NCBI RefSeq assembly: GCF_964204645.1
Contig: NC_134026.1
Coordinates: forward strand, 13,172,450 to 13,236,449
DNA length: 64,000 nt
Source: Tubulanus polymorphus
Taxonomy: Eukaryota; Nemertea; Palaeonemertea; Tubulaniformes; Tubulanidae
Direction of reading: 5' to 3'
The notes under the pieces: model-generated
What the model was told of the DNA's origin: nothing
The model's input: the letters and a program-made list of their open reading frames with translations, nothing else
Databases searched by the model: none
Translations under genes and position numbers: made by a program
Part shown: in pieces, positions 37,564 to 49,380 of the stretch
Position numbering within the stretch: position 1 is the first letter of the stretch
How the letters are laid out: each line of letters starts with the position of its first letter

Positions 37564-39843
37564 TTATATTTTCAGATCCTCACTTGCCGCAGAAGAATCA
37601 GACAAGCATTTGAAGAGATTTATCAAGTTCAGAAAAAATGAATGTATTAAAATGAATGTGTAAACCCTTGTTATTCTTTCAGAGATCCTTTAAAGATATC
37701 TCGAAAAAATATCTATATCATGATATCTCAGATTGTGGCTCGCAAGGAGGCGGCCATCTTGTTTTATGTCGATATTTCATCGGAAGTGACCAATTTCAAC
37801 AAAGTATGTCATGTTTGGTATCTAATGAAAGGTCTTTTTCCAGGAAGTTTCTTCTGTTGAATAAGAATGATGACAAACTAGCTCAATTGAATGTATTAGG
37901 CAAAGTATTAGTCTGTAAATATTGATCCCAGAAGATGAGATGCACAATCATGAACGTTAGGACATCCGTATTCACATCTATCATTTCACAACATAGGGCC
38001 TAGCCGATCAGTGAAAATAAACCTAACATAAAATGTTTCACTCATCAGTATGGCCACCCATGAAACATTAGTACCTCATAGTCATCATAGTCAAAGCTGT
38101 AGGCCTATTGGTTTGCCTATTGATGGAGGTTTCGGGAGCCAAAAGTCTTTTTTACTAAAACGCGATATCTCAAGGCCTTAGTTATATAGTTTTTTTTCTG
38201 ATTTTGAGTATATTCAACAACATCAAGAGGATAGACCTACGTAGGCCTATGAGAGGTTAGATTTAGGTGACCAACATCATTTGGCTCGAAAAACCATTGA
38301 TTGGGTGTTTTAGGCCTACTGCACTAGGCGGCAGTTACATTGCAGTGGTAGGCCTAGGGCTAGGAGGCCTTGAGTCAAAAAAGGTCAAATATTCATTTCA
38401 GGAGGTATCCTAGCATTTCCTTTGAAGATGAATATTTCAACTTATTAGGCAAAGGAGATTGGGAAAAGAAAATTTTTGGTTGGGAAAAAATTTGAGCAAG
38501 ACAAGGTCTGGATTCTGGTGGAAAATACTAAAGAATTTGCCATTCGATAGCCATTATTTTACTTATACTTGGCCGATTTCTTAATAAAGAATGAATTTAT
38601 TGAGTAACATTGTCGTTTTAGTTGCTAAATTGCCATTTAGAGTAGCAAAAACGAACCAGGAAGTGTTTTAATTGATCAGCTGGCAGCCGGCGTGTAGCCG
38701 GAAGTGACCCGGATGTAAACAATTTTAAGCACCTCGCCAACTTTAGGTCAAAATCCGCGAAAGACTACTAAATCAATCATAAAAGTAATTACAGAAAATG
38801 ATTAATAAAGTATTCAATTTTGAAACGTATGGGTGTACTTTTTGTCAATCATTATAATTTTCGCATATTGAAGCTTTGAAATACGTTCATCGCTTGAAAA
38901 TAGCAAATACACGGCCGGGCAAAAAAGTACGCACCACTACGTTATAGCCGAGAAATGTTTTTAAAATGTTCCGAGGTCAAATAATCAGCCAATCAACAGC
39001 GGGCTTGCGGATTTGACCTAAAAAAGTGCATGCGGTTTTCACGTGATTGAAAAATGCATGTTCAAACATGGCCGCCATTTTGTTTCCTAGAAATCCGGCG
39101 ATGCGCGCTGAACTACGATTTATTTCTCTGTAACTACGCAAGATACACTCATGAAATTTACACCACAACAAATAACCGGTAAATTGAGCATACTGAGCAA
39201 GTTTGGTTTCAATCGGATGTAAAATGCATTTTTTGTGAGTGAATAAAAATTTGAAGCGAGGAAAACGCTAATTATGACACATTTTGATCACGTGACCTGA
39301 AATCCCTACTACAAGGATTTATATAAAACTTCCAAGACGAAACGACAATTTTTATTTTTGATGGTTTTCCAACCTATATTTCAAATCTTCGTGTTTTCCT
39401 TAATAAATAATTAAATAATAACTTCTGGTAAAAGAAAAATGTGAATAAGTGTTGATTTCTTAATATTTTTTAATTTCGTCGTTTCGCTTCGTTAGTTTGT
39501 GCTGTTGTCCTGGCCTCAGTCCACAGGTGCCAGCACCTCCAGTAATTTTCAAAATGGTAGCTGTTGACTCAACGGAAATTTACTCTCACTTTACGGCCGA
39601 TTTGCACATGGATTAAGATCGTCAGGTGAGGTGTTATAGGTATCAGACAAACTACGAATCTGTTGTGCGTCGATTACAACAAAAATTAGACGGATATCTT
39701 AAGAGACAATGAAATGCCAGGCAAATTACTCGTCAGTCAAATTGGCTGACGAAGATTTCATACAAAAATGACCTTCCCATTCCTGACTGTGGTTTGTGAA
39801 AATATCCGGTCGTGAAACTAAACCACAGACAGGTTACTGACTA
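37564..39843. other. Right arm of the large inverted repeat, no gene
   Basis: Continues the repeat broken by the BEL insertion and mirrors 26.7-29.6 kb. Apparent open frames such as 38977-39171 on the minus strand (with GNKMAAMFEH) have a twin at 28919-29101 because the DNA is duplicated. Confidence 0.6.
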
Positions 39844-40391
39844 ATGTCTATTTATAAATGAATGAGACCTGTTTTTCTGGGATATTTTGCTTACTTTTTG
39901 GGATACGTACCTCATTTATGTCTTAACAGAATGCCAAAAGTCGCGGACAACAACTGAATATCCGACATATTTCCAGTTCTGTACCAATTAGATGGATTGG
40001 CAAAAAGACTCCTTAAGTCCAGTTGAATGAGAGAGAAAATCCTCCATTCTGTGAAATTTCTTGAATTTTTACATTGTCACCATGCCTACAACATGAAGTT
40101 ATTTTTCTTGTGGGGTCTCAACAACTAAATCAGGGTGGCGTAGGCATGGTAACAATGTTCAAATCCAAGAAATTTCACAAAATGGAGGATTTTCTCTCTC
40201 ATTCAACTGGACTTAAGGAGTCTTTTTGCCAATCCATCTAATCGGTACAGAACTGGAATAATATCGGATATTCAGTTGTTGTCCGCGATTTTTGGCATTC
40301 TGTTAGGCCTAAGACATAAATGAGGTATGTACCCCAAAAAGTAAGCAAAATATCCCAGAAAAACAGGTCTCATCCATTAATAAATAGACAT
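39844..40391. mobile_element. Foldback MITE, copy F3 (548 bp)
   Basis: Flanked by TA on both sides (39842-39843, 40392-40393). Ends are ATGTCTATTTATAAATG and its near reverse complement. Nearly the whole element is one palindrome: GACTCCTTAAGTCCAGTTGA on the left pairs with the matching right arm. No gene. Confidence 0.8.
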
Positions 40392-40835
40392 TAGTACTAG
40401 ACTAACTACGGACTAATTTTTATTAGGTAGGTAGTTGAAATACAGATTGGTAGGCCTATAATAGAAAATTACCGCATGTATCCTTAAGTTCACAGAACAC
40501 TTGAAAGCTCGACGCGGCATAGTGTAGCGCAATACGACACGATTGTCTATGCCTAGCAACGAACATACACTGCATGTTCATTCCAAATTCAAATTGACAA
40601 GACCTTATTGATTCAAAATGTACCTAGACTGGTTGCCGCTCACTATCTTTAGTTTAGACTGGTTGCCTGTCCCATTCAATACAGAGGCGCATTTGTTTGA
40701 AAGCGGTTTGCACAAACTGGTTTATTTCGGTTTATTACGTCACAAACCGGTTTGCCGTAGTGTGAACAAATGCGACGGTTTACTGTGTGGGGTATTCAAA
40801 ATGGCCGATGATAGCGAGAAGAAAATCATCTGCGT

Positions 40836-42093
40836 TTGTCGATAGCTGAATTGTCTTCCTCTGTTCGTTCTGTGAACAATAGCAGTATTCGTTCAAACCG
40901 TTATCAAAATACGCTTCTAAAACGTTCGTCATCGACCCCAGCTTGTGTTCTGATAAATGTTTTTGAGAGTGTTAAACACAAAAAGAGGAGAACTGTAAAT
41001 CGGATTACAAATTACTGTGACGTTACAGTAAGTAGATATCTGCCAGAGGACTTTAGGCTACGTTTTAGAATGACTCGTGAAACATTTGATAGGGTTTTGG
41101 AGTATGTTGGACCGTACATCATCGAAAGTGGTACACGAAATATACCCGTGGAAAAACAACTACTTGTTTACTTATATTATGCAGGAACACAGGCAACACT
41201 CATGCATATTGCTGACATGTTTGGCGTGTGTGAAGCATCCGTGCATAAAATTATCGGTGAGTCGTTTGAAACTAGTTTCGATGGAAAATTTCTAATTGTA
41301 ATGTAATAATCATTTGTTGTATTTTTTTTCAGGTAAGGTATCTGCCTGTGTGGTTAGACATGTCATGCCAAAGGTTATAAAGTGGCCATCATTGGAACAT
41401 GCGAAAGAAATATTTGCGTGTTTCGAAGGAATTCAAGGATTCCCGAAAGTTTTAGGCTCTGTGGACGGCACGCACATACCAATAAAGGCACCAGTCAAGA
41501 GTCCAGAAGCATACATCAATCGAAAAAAAATTTATTCCATAAACGTATGTGCTATCTGTGATAGTGACTATCAATTTATTGACGTTTATACTGGTTGGCC
41601 TGGATCAACCCATGATTCTCGTGTTTTTCGAAATTCTCCCTTATGGCATGCAATCGAAAGTACTGATAACCAAGAAAGTATATTTCCTCTTAACAGTCAT
41701 TTACTTGGAGATTCTGCGTATTCTCTGAGCAGTGTCCTTACCCCCTTCAAAGATACTGGCAATCTAACCAGAATACAGAAAAATTTCAATTTCAAACATA
41801 GCTCAACACGCATGAGGGTTGAACATACTTTTGGTATTTCAAAAGGCCGATTCCGACGTTTGAAATATAAAGATATGAGCGACATGGAACGGATGATGAA
41901 CTTCATTAGTAGTTGTTTTGTACTTCACAACATTTGCATGTTAACTGACGGAGAATTTGAGGATTATATGCAAGAGGGCTTGCATAACATGCAGGAGAAT
42001 AATGTACCAGTGTTATGTGAAATGGAAGGAGAATCTGTAAATGGGCGACAGAAAAGAGATATTATATCTGTACTACTTAATACTGGTTTGTAA
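40836..42093 (+). CDS. Harbinger DDE transposase, two exons
   Basis: Exon 1 is open to 41256 and exon 2 runs 41333-42093. The 76-base intron has a GTGAGT donor and a T-rich TTTTTTTTCAG acceptor, and joins in frame within HKIIG-KVSACVV. The first part carries a helix-turn-helix-like region (MHIADMFGVCEASVHKII), as in Harbinger transposases. Exon 2 is the DDE_Tnp_4 nuclease with the catalytic triad D (GSVDGTHIPI), D (GWPGSTHDSRVF) and E (RVEHTFGISKGRF). The enzyme should cut and paste the element after nuclear import by its Myb partner. The start is unclear: an ATG at 40801 is in a different frame and closes at once, so either a further small intron or a frameshift exists, or translation begins at an internal Met. 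The catalytic part looks intact. Confidence 0.88.
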
Positions 42094-42365
42094 TGACATA
42101 CTAAAAATGAAGATTTTCCCAATGGAAATTAAAATTGTTTTGATTCAATTTGTAAATTTGTACTTAAATATTGATGCAGACATTTCCATAGAACCAGTCA
42201 CTCAACATGTGGTTTTGTTATTAGATTTGTCCCAGAAATTGGTTTAATAAATCTCTTAGAAATAAAATTTAATGGTTAGTTTTTATTCTATGATGCATTC
42301 TATTTTCAACCAGAGATTCCTATTTGATTTGACTTGAGGACAAGAGGAATGATAAATTGGTGAAC

Positions 42366-42462
42366 AAGAGCGCGGCCTTGGTAGCTGACTTGAATAAGGC
42401 GTAATGCTGGTGTACTATAAGTGCCGAGTGACAAGTGGGTTCGAGTCCTGCTGGGGCTGCTT
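42366..42462 (+). ncRNA. tRNA-like SINE fragment inside the Harbinger element
   Basis: Contains a clear RNA polymerase III B box (GGTTCGAGTCC) with pairing TCCTGC-like flanks, and a weak A-box-like TTGGTAGCTGACTTG upstream. The acceptor stem does not close and there is no tRNA 3' end, so this is a tRNA-derived repeat and not a working tRNA gene. Confidence 0.45.
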
Positions 42463-43144
42463 ACAGTGTGCGGGTGACTCTTCAAAGGCTGTGGTCCCGT
42501 CGTGAGGTTAAATGAACAATCCAATAGGGTTAATCTTGGGAAAAAAAGGTCCGTACAATGTTAAGATAGACAAAATATTTCAATTTGATGTCTACATCCA
42601 ACACATGAAGCTCTCCTTACAGAAAAACACAAAATGTTGAAGGAAATAATAAAAACATCTGATATAAAACTTGAATAAAATCGTTTATTATAAACAAAAA
42701 CTTAAAAATTATAGATGTCTTATACCGCCATCTTGACAGTGATTAACAGAACAACAAAACTTGTTAATTTCCTGAGATCTTCATTATACAATATCATGTA
42801 TGCATTAGTAAAATCTACTAGATACTATATCACTTGAGCTTCTAGGTAAGATTTGACCAATTACTGAACACTCGTAGAAAAATGTAAAAGAAATCACTTC
42901 AAAACTAAATACACCAATCCTAGGCTAAAGAATTTGATACATTGTTTCTCCTCTTTGCTGAGCTAAAAAGTTGACCCAGCCAGCTGCCTATCTACCCTGT
43001 ACAATACTATTATTAAACCATGATCGGACCCGGCAGTTATAAAAATGAAAAATGATTACAAATTTTATTGCAATATAAAAAATGACCCGGCTGATTAGGA
43101 GAAACAAGGTATCATTTTCTTTAGCCTTAACTCGACGGTTTATC

Positions 43145-43738
43145 CTACAACTTTTTTAATAATTCTTTGAGCACCTGGACTTTTTCCTTCTCGATTTCAG
43201 TTCTATCATTTTCTAGTTTCAAAAACTGTTCATGTTCCTTTTTCATCTCAGTCATAATTTCTTGGTGTTCTTCTCGCCTTACTTTTTCATAATCCGCCAA
43301 AATATCATGTAACTCCTGCGTCCGTTTATTTGGCCTTTTGCGCTTTGGGGGGTTCTGGGGGAATAAATCTGAAGGATCATCACTAGTACTAATGTCACAC
43401 TCTTCAATATCATTATTGTTGAGATTTTCAAATGCTGAGACAGAGAAATCAGGACGGGTGTTGGGCTTGGACCCTAGGATATTGTCCAACTCATCGAAAA
43501 ATTTACACGTTGCAGGGGAGTTCCCAGTTTGATTGTTTTTATCACAGGTTTGTTTGTACATATGAACCAAATTGTTCCATTTAGCTTTAATCTGCTCCCA
43601 AGTATATATATAACCTTCTTCTTTCAATTTTTCAGCAATTTTTTCCCAAAGTGGACGCTTCTTCTTCCCCATTTTACTAAAGTCCTCATCCATTTCTGTA
43701 CGAAGGTGAATGATAAGCTTAACAGCATTATCAGGCAT
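43145..43738 (-). CDS. Myb/SANT-type partner protein of the Harbinger element
   Basis: A 197-codon open frame on the minus strand, facing the transposase. Residues about 1-65 form a trihelix/SANT-like DNA-binding domain of the kind found in Harbinger accessory proteins (RPLWEKIAEKLKEEGY, then YTWEQIKAKWNNLVHMYK). A basic KRKRPNKR stretch at about 130 may be a nuclear signal. The last 60 residues are a charged coiled coil (EEHQEIMTEMKKEHEQF). Such proteins bind the transposase and carry it to the nucleus and the terminal repeats. Two further splice-bounded open exons lie upstream (43992-44108, 44403-44510), but I could not find an in-frame acceptor joining them to this ATG, so the ATG at 43738 may be a true start or an alternative one. 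Confidence 0.85.
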   Translation of the reverse strand: MPDNAVKLIIHLRTEMDEDFSKMGKKKRPLWEKIAEKLKEEGYIYTWEQIKAKWNNLVHMYKQTCDKNNQTGNSPATCKFFDELDNILGSKPNTRPDFSVSAFENLNNNDIEECDISTSDDPSDLFPQNPPKRKRPNKRTQELHDILADYEKVRREEHQEIMTEMKKEHEQFLKLENDRTEIEKEKVQVLKELLKKL

Positions 43739-43991
43739 TTGTTGTTTGTCAGAAAATAAAAAAATTTAATATGATATTGTTCAGAAAAAACTAACAAATT
43801 TAGGCATATTCTGTTTTTCTTAGCAAGACAAATAATGGGCTAAAAATATTGATAAAGCACGGATGACCAATGAAAGATGTCCCCTATAACAAAAATCATA
43901 AAACATAGCTATAATATTCAAAGATCAATAAACATGACTTAGTAAAGGAAAGGATACTAACTGTAGCCTATTTGATATATTAAAGACTTAC

Positions 43992-44108
43992 CACTATCAA
44001 TACTTTTCACAGTTGTTTTACGGTTTACTGTTTGCCTGTTACCAGTAATTTCATCCGTATTAGATACACGTACATTATTTTCTGTTTGAATTTGTGGTCT
44101 CTTGTGAA
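43992..44108 (-). CDS. Candidate internal exon of the Harbinger minus-strand gene
   Basis: 117 bases bounded by a TTTTTTTCCAG acceptor and a GTAAGT donor, open in one frame (HKRPQIQTENNVRVSNTDEI and onward). It enters and leaves in phase 1 and matches in phase with the exon at 44403-44510. No domain is recognised. Its link to the Myb/SANT exon is unproven. Confidence 0.55.
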
Positions 44109-44402
44109 CTGGAAAAAAAGGAAACAAATTAACAAAGGATCTATGACTATGTCGAGCATTCATATCTATTTTCATCACATATGTCCTATGTAACATAAAA
44201 CGCAATGCTTTATACATAATATTTCAAACTTCTCATTTTCACGACGATTAAACATATGATACCGGTATTCATATGGCAATCAATAGCATTAGCACCAGGA
44301 CTGGGAGTAAAGTAGTCTACTGACTGGGTACTATTTTATTCACATCATAGATAGGCCTACTCTACTACATCTTAAAGAACTCTAAACATACTTAACACTT
44401 AC

Positions 44403-44510
44403 CATTACCAGGCAAAATATCGTCAGGAACCCTTATGTGAATTTTTTCGTCAGGAGGTAATGCAGCTAAGTCATAATCAGATTTAATTTGTTCAATGACA
44501 GCAGGTGAAT
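44403..44510 (-). CDS. Candidate upstream exon of the Harbinger minus-strand gene
   Basis: 108 bases between a TTATTTCAG acceptor and a GTAAGTG donor, open throughout (PAVIEQIKSDYDLAALPPDE and IRVPDDILPGNG). Symmetric phase 1, in register with 43992-44108. The start exon was not identified. Confidence 0.5.
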
Positions 44511-44937
44511 CTGAAATAAGGATGTTTAATGAGCATTATCAATAAATTAACTTTGAATTTAGAAAGAATTGCATGCAATGGAGTTAATTACAGCACATAC
44601 AATCGCTATTAGAAATAATTTTACGAATTATATATAGTCCGTGCATCTATTTAATCTTACTGTCTCTGATCCATTTATAAGCGTCCATAGAGTCAGCTAT
44701 GGCGGATATTGTCTTATCAGCGATTACCAAATCAAAGGGGACCGCCATGTTGGAAAAGTCGGTTTGGTCTTGCAAACCGCTCGGCGAACGGTTTGGTCGG
44801 TTTACGCAAACCGTTTAGGTTTACGCGTGAACAAAGACGACGGTTTATGAAAACCGGTTTGCAAACCGTTATGAACAAATGCGATTTTCCTACAAAGCGA
44901 AACGGTTTGTGCAAACCGGTTTCAAACAAATGCGCCT

Positions 44938-45387
44938 CAGGTTTTGCCCGTCCGCCATCTTCCGCGGAATTTACGGATCTGTCACAACCCAAGTGGCAAT
45001 CTTAGTATTCAAACTATTATAAATTGAAGATTTCAGAGGTGGCATGATGATTTGTTTGCGGGCCGCCTACGGCCAGGAAAAGAAGAAAAATAATTCATAT
45101 GAAGTAGAAGATTAAGAAATTATATAAACGGAAGCCTAATCATTCATAACGAGCGGGTGGATCCGATTGTTTTTTGAATTTTTGCCACGCTGGGCGGCAC
45201 CGCAACCGCCAATTCGTTCGTTGGAATTAATACAATTCATATCTCCCAGTTATGATGTGATTGGGATTTTGAAAAATCAATCTTGTGAGAATAGAATGGT
45301 ACCGGTATTAGTAGTACGTATTTATAGTTTAGTATGACGTAGTAATAGACTGCTTAGCGGGTGGATGATATCCTCGTTAGTAAGCCT
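44938..45387. other. Flank between Harbinger and the AT-rich element
   Basis: Includes the remaining target DNA after the CAG duplication. The word GCGGGTGGAT occurs at about 45150 and 45358. No gene is seen. Confidence 0.4.
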
Positions 45388-45730
45388 GAGTAATAGGGGT
45401 AATGGGCTTTCAGATCAAAGGTCGAACGGTCGAGCTCATAAAAATGAAAAACATGAAAATAATAACAATTTCTACTTGAATTAGTCGCGAAACTCATAAA
45501 AAATGAAAAATAATTCTCACACACTCGAATTTATTTTTCATTTTTACTCGCTAGAAAAAAGTGTGAGTAAAGTGTGAGTGAAATAAATTCGAGCGCGCGA
45601 GAATTATTTTTCATTTTTTATGAGTTTCACTCCTAATTCAAGTAGAAATTGTTATTATTTTCATGTTTTTCATTTTTTATGAACTCGACCATTCAACCTT
45701 TAACCTGAAAGCCCATTACCCCTATTACTC
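45388..45730. mobile_element. Foldback sequence at the left edge of the AT-rich element
   Basis: A 343-bp imperfect palindrome: GAGTAATAGGGGTAATGGGC at the left end is matched in reverse at the right end, and AACAATTTCTACTTGAATTAG pairs across the centre. AT content rises sharply right after it. It may be a separate MITE or the true end of the virus-like element; no target duplication is clear. Confidence 0.65.
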
Positions 45731-45879
45731 TTAAAATATTCATATACATGAATAAAATATATATGAATAACATATAAATTGATAGATTATTCAATATAAA
45801 AGTGTGAGTGAAATGATTCATATTTAAAACATTGAATATTTATATTTGAATGAGTTTTAATAAAAATTTTGTTATAAAA

Positions 45880-46500
45880 ATGAAGAAAGAAGAAGAAGAA
45901 CCCAACTTTAAAATCGAAATCAATGAAACCAATAAATCATTTTCACAGTTTTACATTAAAAATTATATTTCAGCAACAAATTTAGTGTCCGCAAGGTATT
46001 ATAGAATTGAAAATATTACTGTAATTAATCAAATATTATCAAATGAAACATATTTGATTACTGAACTAGTAGATACTTTTGATAATGGTGTTAAAAATCC
46101 TAAAGTATTCAATACAGTTTTAAATTTTAAAGGAACTTTAGATGAAAACATAATTAATATTCTTAAAACTCCTTTCAATGAAAGAAATGATGATATAATA
46201 CTTTCAAAAGATTACAATGATTTGATTAACTTAAGAATTGAAAAAAGACAATTATATTATTTCAATTTTGATAATAAAAAAATTATCTATAATGAAAATT
46301 CATCAAATATTGGAATTCAATGTGAATTAGATAATGAAAAATCATTTAAAGATATTGCAGTTCAATGCAATTTAGATGATGAATTTAGAAAATTCAATCC
46401 TAATGAAAAAGTGCATTGTTATTGCGGAGGTAAATACTTAAAATCACATAAATCAAAGCATTATGAAACAATTAAACATAAAAACTGGCGTAAAGAGTAA
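45880..46500 (+). CDS. Virus-like element protein with C-terminal CxC...H...H zinc motif
   Basis: About 206 codons; an upstream in-frame ATG at 45850 would add ten residues. I prefer 45880 because the TTGTTATAAAAATG upstream matches that of the gene at 62320. I recognise no catalytic domain. The last 27 residues hold a compact zinc motif (HCYCGGKY, then KHYETIKHKNW), similar in layout to the CxCGG...H...H tails of many large-DNA-virus proteins. The middle is Asn/Lys-rich as expected from base composition. This is the only gene of the left-hand copy on the plus strand that reads into the 24-bp array. Its 3' end, together with the array border, is repeated in inverted form at 52411-52530. No break is visible. 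Function unknown; a DNA- or RNA-binding role is only suggested by the zinc motif. Confidence 0.7.
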   Translation: MKKEEEEPNFKIEINETNKSFSQFYIKNYISATNLVSARYYRIENITVINQILSNETYLITELVDTFDNGVKNPKVFNTVLNFKGTLDENIINILKTPFNERNDDIILSKDYNDLINLRIEKRQLYYFNFDNKKIIYNENSSNIGIQCELDNEKSFKDIAVQCNLDDEFRKFNPNEKVHCYCGGKYLKSHKSKHYETIKHKNWRKE

Positions 46501-46554
46501 CAATTCTACATTATAATTATTGAATTGAGTTAAATGATTTAAATATCTAAATAG

Positions 46555-49380
46555 ACTGTTAAAATGATAAATTGTTTGACAGTTGAAATGATAAATTGTT
46601 TGACAGTTGAAATGATAAATTGTTTGACAGTTGAAATGATAAGACAGTTGAAATGTTAAATTGTTTGACTGTTGAAATGATGAATTGTTTGACAGTTGAA
46701 ATGATACATTGTTTGACAGTTGAAATGATAAATTGTTTGACAGTTGAAATGATAAATTGTTTGACAGTTGAAATGATAAATTGTTTGACAGTTGAAATGA
46801 TAAATTGTTTGACAGTTTAAATGATAAATTGTTTGACAGTCGAAATGATAAATTGTTTGACAGTCGAAATGATAAATTGTTTGACAGTTGAAATGATAAA
46901 TTGTTTGACAGTTGAAATGATAAATTGTTTGACAGTTGAAATGATAAATTGTTTGACTGTTGAAATGTTAAATTGTTTGACTGTTGAAATGATAAATTGT
47001 TTGACAGTTGAAATGATAAATTGTTTGACAGTTGAAATGATAAATTGTTTGACAGCTGAAATGATAAATTGTTTGACTGTTGAAATGTTGAATTGTTTGA
47101 CTGTTGAAATGATAAATTGTTTGACAGTTGAAATGATAAATTGTTTGACAGTTGAAATGATAAATTGTTTGGCAGTTGAAATGATAAGACAGCTGAAATG
47201 ATAAATTGTTTGACAGTTGAAATGATAAATTGTTTGACAGTTGAAATGATAAGACAGTTGAAATGTTAAATTGTTTGACTGTTGAAATGATAAATTGTTT
47301 GACAGTTGAAATGATAAATTGTTTGACAGTTGAAATGATAAATTGTTTGACAGTTTAAATGATAAATTGTTTGACAGTTTAAATGATAAATTGTTTGACA
47401 GTTTAAATGATAAATTGTTTGACAGTTGAAATGATAAATTGTTTGACAGTTGAAATGATAAATTGTTTGACAGTTGAAATGATAAATTGTTTGACAGTTG
47501 AAATGATAAATTGTTTGACGGTTTAAATGATAAATTGTTTGACAGTTGAAATGATAAATTGTTTGACAGTTGAAATGATAAGACAGTTGAAATGTTAAAT
47601 TGTTTGACTGTTGAAATGATAAATTGTTTGACAGTTGAAATGATAAATTGTTTGACAGTTGAAATGATAAATTGTTTGACAGTTGAAATGATAAATTGTT
47701 TGACAGTTTAAATGATAAATTGTTTGACAGTTTAAATGATAAATTGTTTGACAGTTGAAATGATAAATTGTTTGACAGTTGAAATGATAAATTGTTTGGC
47801 AGTTGAAATGATAAGACAGCTGAAATGATAAATTGTTTGACAGTTGAAATGATAAATTGTTTGACAGTTGAAATGATAAGACAGCTGAAATGATAAATTG
47901 TTTGACTGTTGAAATGTTAAATTGTTTGACTGTTGAAATGATAAATTGTTTGACAGTTGAAATGATAAATTGTTTGACAGTCGAAATGATAAATTGTTTG
48001 ACAGTTGAAATGATAAATTGTTTGACTGTTGAAATGTTAAATTGTTTGACTGTTGAAATGATAAATTGTTTGACAGTTGAAATGATAAATTGTTTGACAG
48101 TTGAAATGATAAATTGTTTGACAGCTGAAATGATAAATTGTTTGACTGTTGAAATGTTGAATTGTTTGACTGTTGAAATGATAAATTGTTTGACAGTTGA
48201 AATGATAAATTGTTTGACAGTTGAAATGATAAATTGTTTGACAGTCGAAATGATAAATTGTTTGACGGTTTAAATGATAAATTGTTTGACAGTTGAAATG
48301 ATAAATTGTTTGACAGTTGAAATGATAAGACAGTTGAAATGTTAAATTGTTTGACTGTTGAAATGATAAATTGTTTGACAGTTGAAATGATAAATTGTTT
48401 GACAGTTGAAATGATAAATTGTTTGACAGTTTAAATGATAAATTGTTTGACAGTTTAAATGATAAATTGTTTGACAGTTGAAATGATAAATTGTTTGACA
48501 GTTGAAATGATAAATTGTTTGGCAGTTGAAATGATAAGACAGCTGAAATGATAAATTGTTTGACAGTTGAAATGATAAATTGTTTGACAGTTGAAATGAT
48601 AAGACAGCTGAAATGATAAATTGTTTGACTGTTGAAATGTTAAATTGTTTGACTGTTGAAATGATAAATTGTTTGACAGTTGAAATGATAAATTGTTTGA
48701 CAGGTGAAATGATAAATTGTTTGACAGCTGAAATGATAAATTGTTTGACTGTTGAAATGTTAAATTGTTTGACTGTTGAAATGATAAATTGTTTGACAGT
48801 TGAAATGATAAATTGTTTGACAGTTGAAATGATAAATTGTTTGACAGTCGAAATGATAAATTGTTTGACAGTTTAAATGATAAATTGTTTGACAGTTGAA
48901 ATGATAAATTGTTTGAAAGTTGAAATGATAAATTGTTTGACAGTTGAAATGATAAATTGTTTGGCAGTTGAAATGATAAGACAGCTGAAATGATAAATTG
49001 TTTGACAGTTGAAATGATAAATTGTTTGACAGTTGAAATGATAAATTGTTTGGCAGTTGAAATGATAAGACAGCTGAAATGATAAATTGTTTGACAGTTG
49101 AAATGATAAATTGTTTGACAGTTGAAATGATAAATTGTTTGACAGCTGAAATGATAAATTGTTTGACTGTTGAAATGTTAAATTGTTTGTTGAAATGATA
49201 AATTGTTTGACAGTTGAAATGATAAATTGTTTGACAGTTGAAATGATAAATTGTTTGACAGCTGAAATGATAAATTGTTTGACTGTTGAAATGTTAAATT
49301 GTTTGACTGTTGAAATGATAAATTGTATGACAGTTGAAATGATAAATTGTTTGACAGTTGAAATGATAAATGGTTTGACA
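46555..49380 (+). repeat. 24-bp tandem array, forward orientation (about 2.8 kb)
   Basis: The unit begins ATGATAAATTGT and ends GACAGTTGAA. By length there are roughly 115 units. Variants are a 17-base short form lacking ATTGTTT (ATGATAAGACAG...), ATGTTAA units, and CAGCTGAA or CAGTTTAA endings; their order repeats over several hundred bases, so there are higher-order repeats. Because 24 is a multiple of three, long frames of a repeated MINCLTVE octapeptide appear; they are broken by the 17-base units and TAA variants and have no start context, so they are not called as genes. Confidence 0.95.

Larger units (their letters stand above)
26729..39840. repeat. Large nested inverted repeat, arms of several kb
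   Basis: GTAACCTGTCTGTGGTTTAG at about 26729 is matched in reverse at about 39810-39836. Matching pairs continue inward: 27159-27377 with 30690-30800, 28790-29150 with 38930-39300, 29200-29880 with 31230-31545 plus 37560-38040, and 30181-30370 with 30815-31020. Insertions in either arm (foldback MITEs, the BEL retrotransposon) disturb colinearity. The centre is a perfect palindrome at 30447-30474. Short open frames recurring in both arms reflect the duplication and are not genes. Confidence 0.75.
40685..44937. mobile_element. PIF/Harbinger DNA transposon, complete (4253 bp)
   Basis: Terminal inverted repeats of about 38 bp start AGGCGCATTTGTTTGAAA at both ends. The flanking 3 bases CAG (40682-40684 and 44938-44940) form the 3-bp target duplication typical of PIF/Harbinger. 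Extra AAACCGGTTT words lie just inside both ends and may be transposase-binding sites. The element carries a spliced DDE transposase on the plus strand and a Myb/SANT-type gene on the minus strand, the usual two-gene design. A tRNA-like repeat lies between them. Confidence 0.9.

Noticed and set aside
28919-39171. A conserved pair of 60-residue proteins containing GNKMAAMFEH
   Set aside because: The two are arms of a duplicated inverted repeat, with no start context, introns or domains.
42366-42462. Functional tRNA gene
   Set aside because: It has a good B box, but the acceptor stem does not pair and the A box is weak; a tRNA-derived SINE is more likely.
43145-44108. Splicing of the exon at 43992-44108 into the Myb/SANT frame
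   Set aside because: The first AG after the nearest pyrimidine tract gives the wrong phase and an early stop, so no joined protein is claimed.
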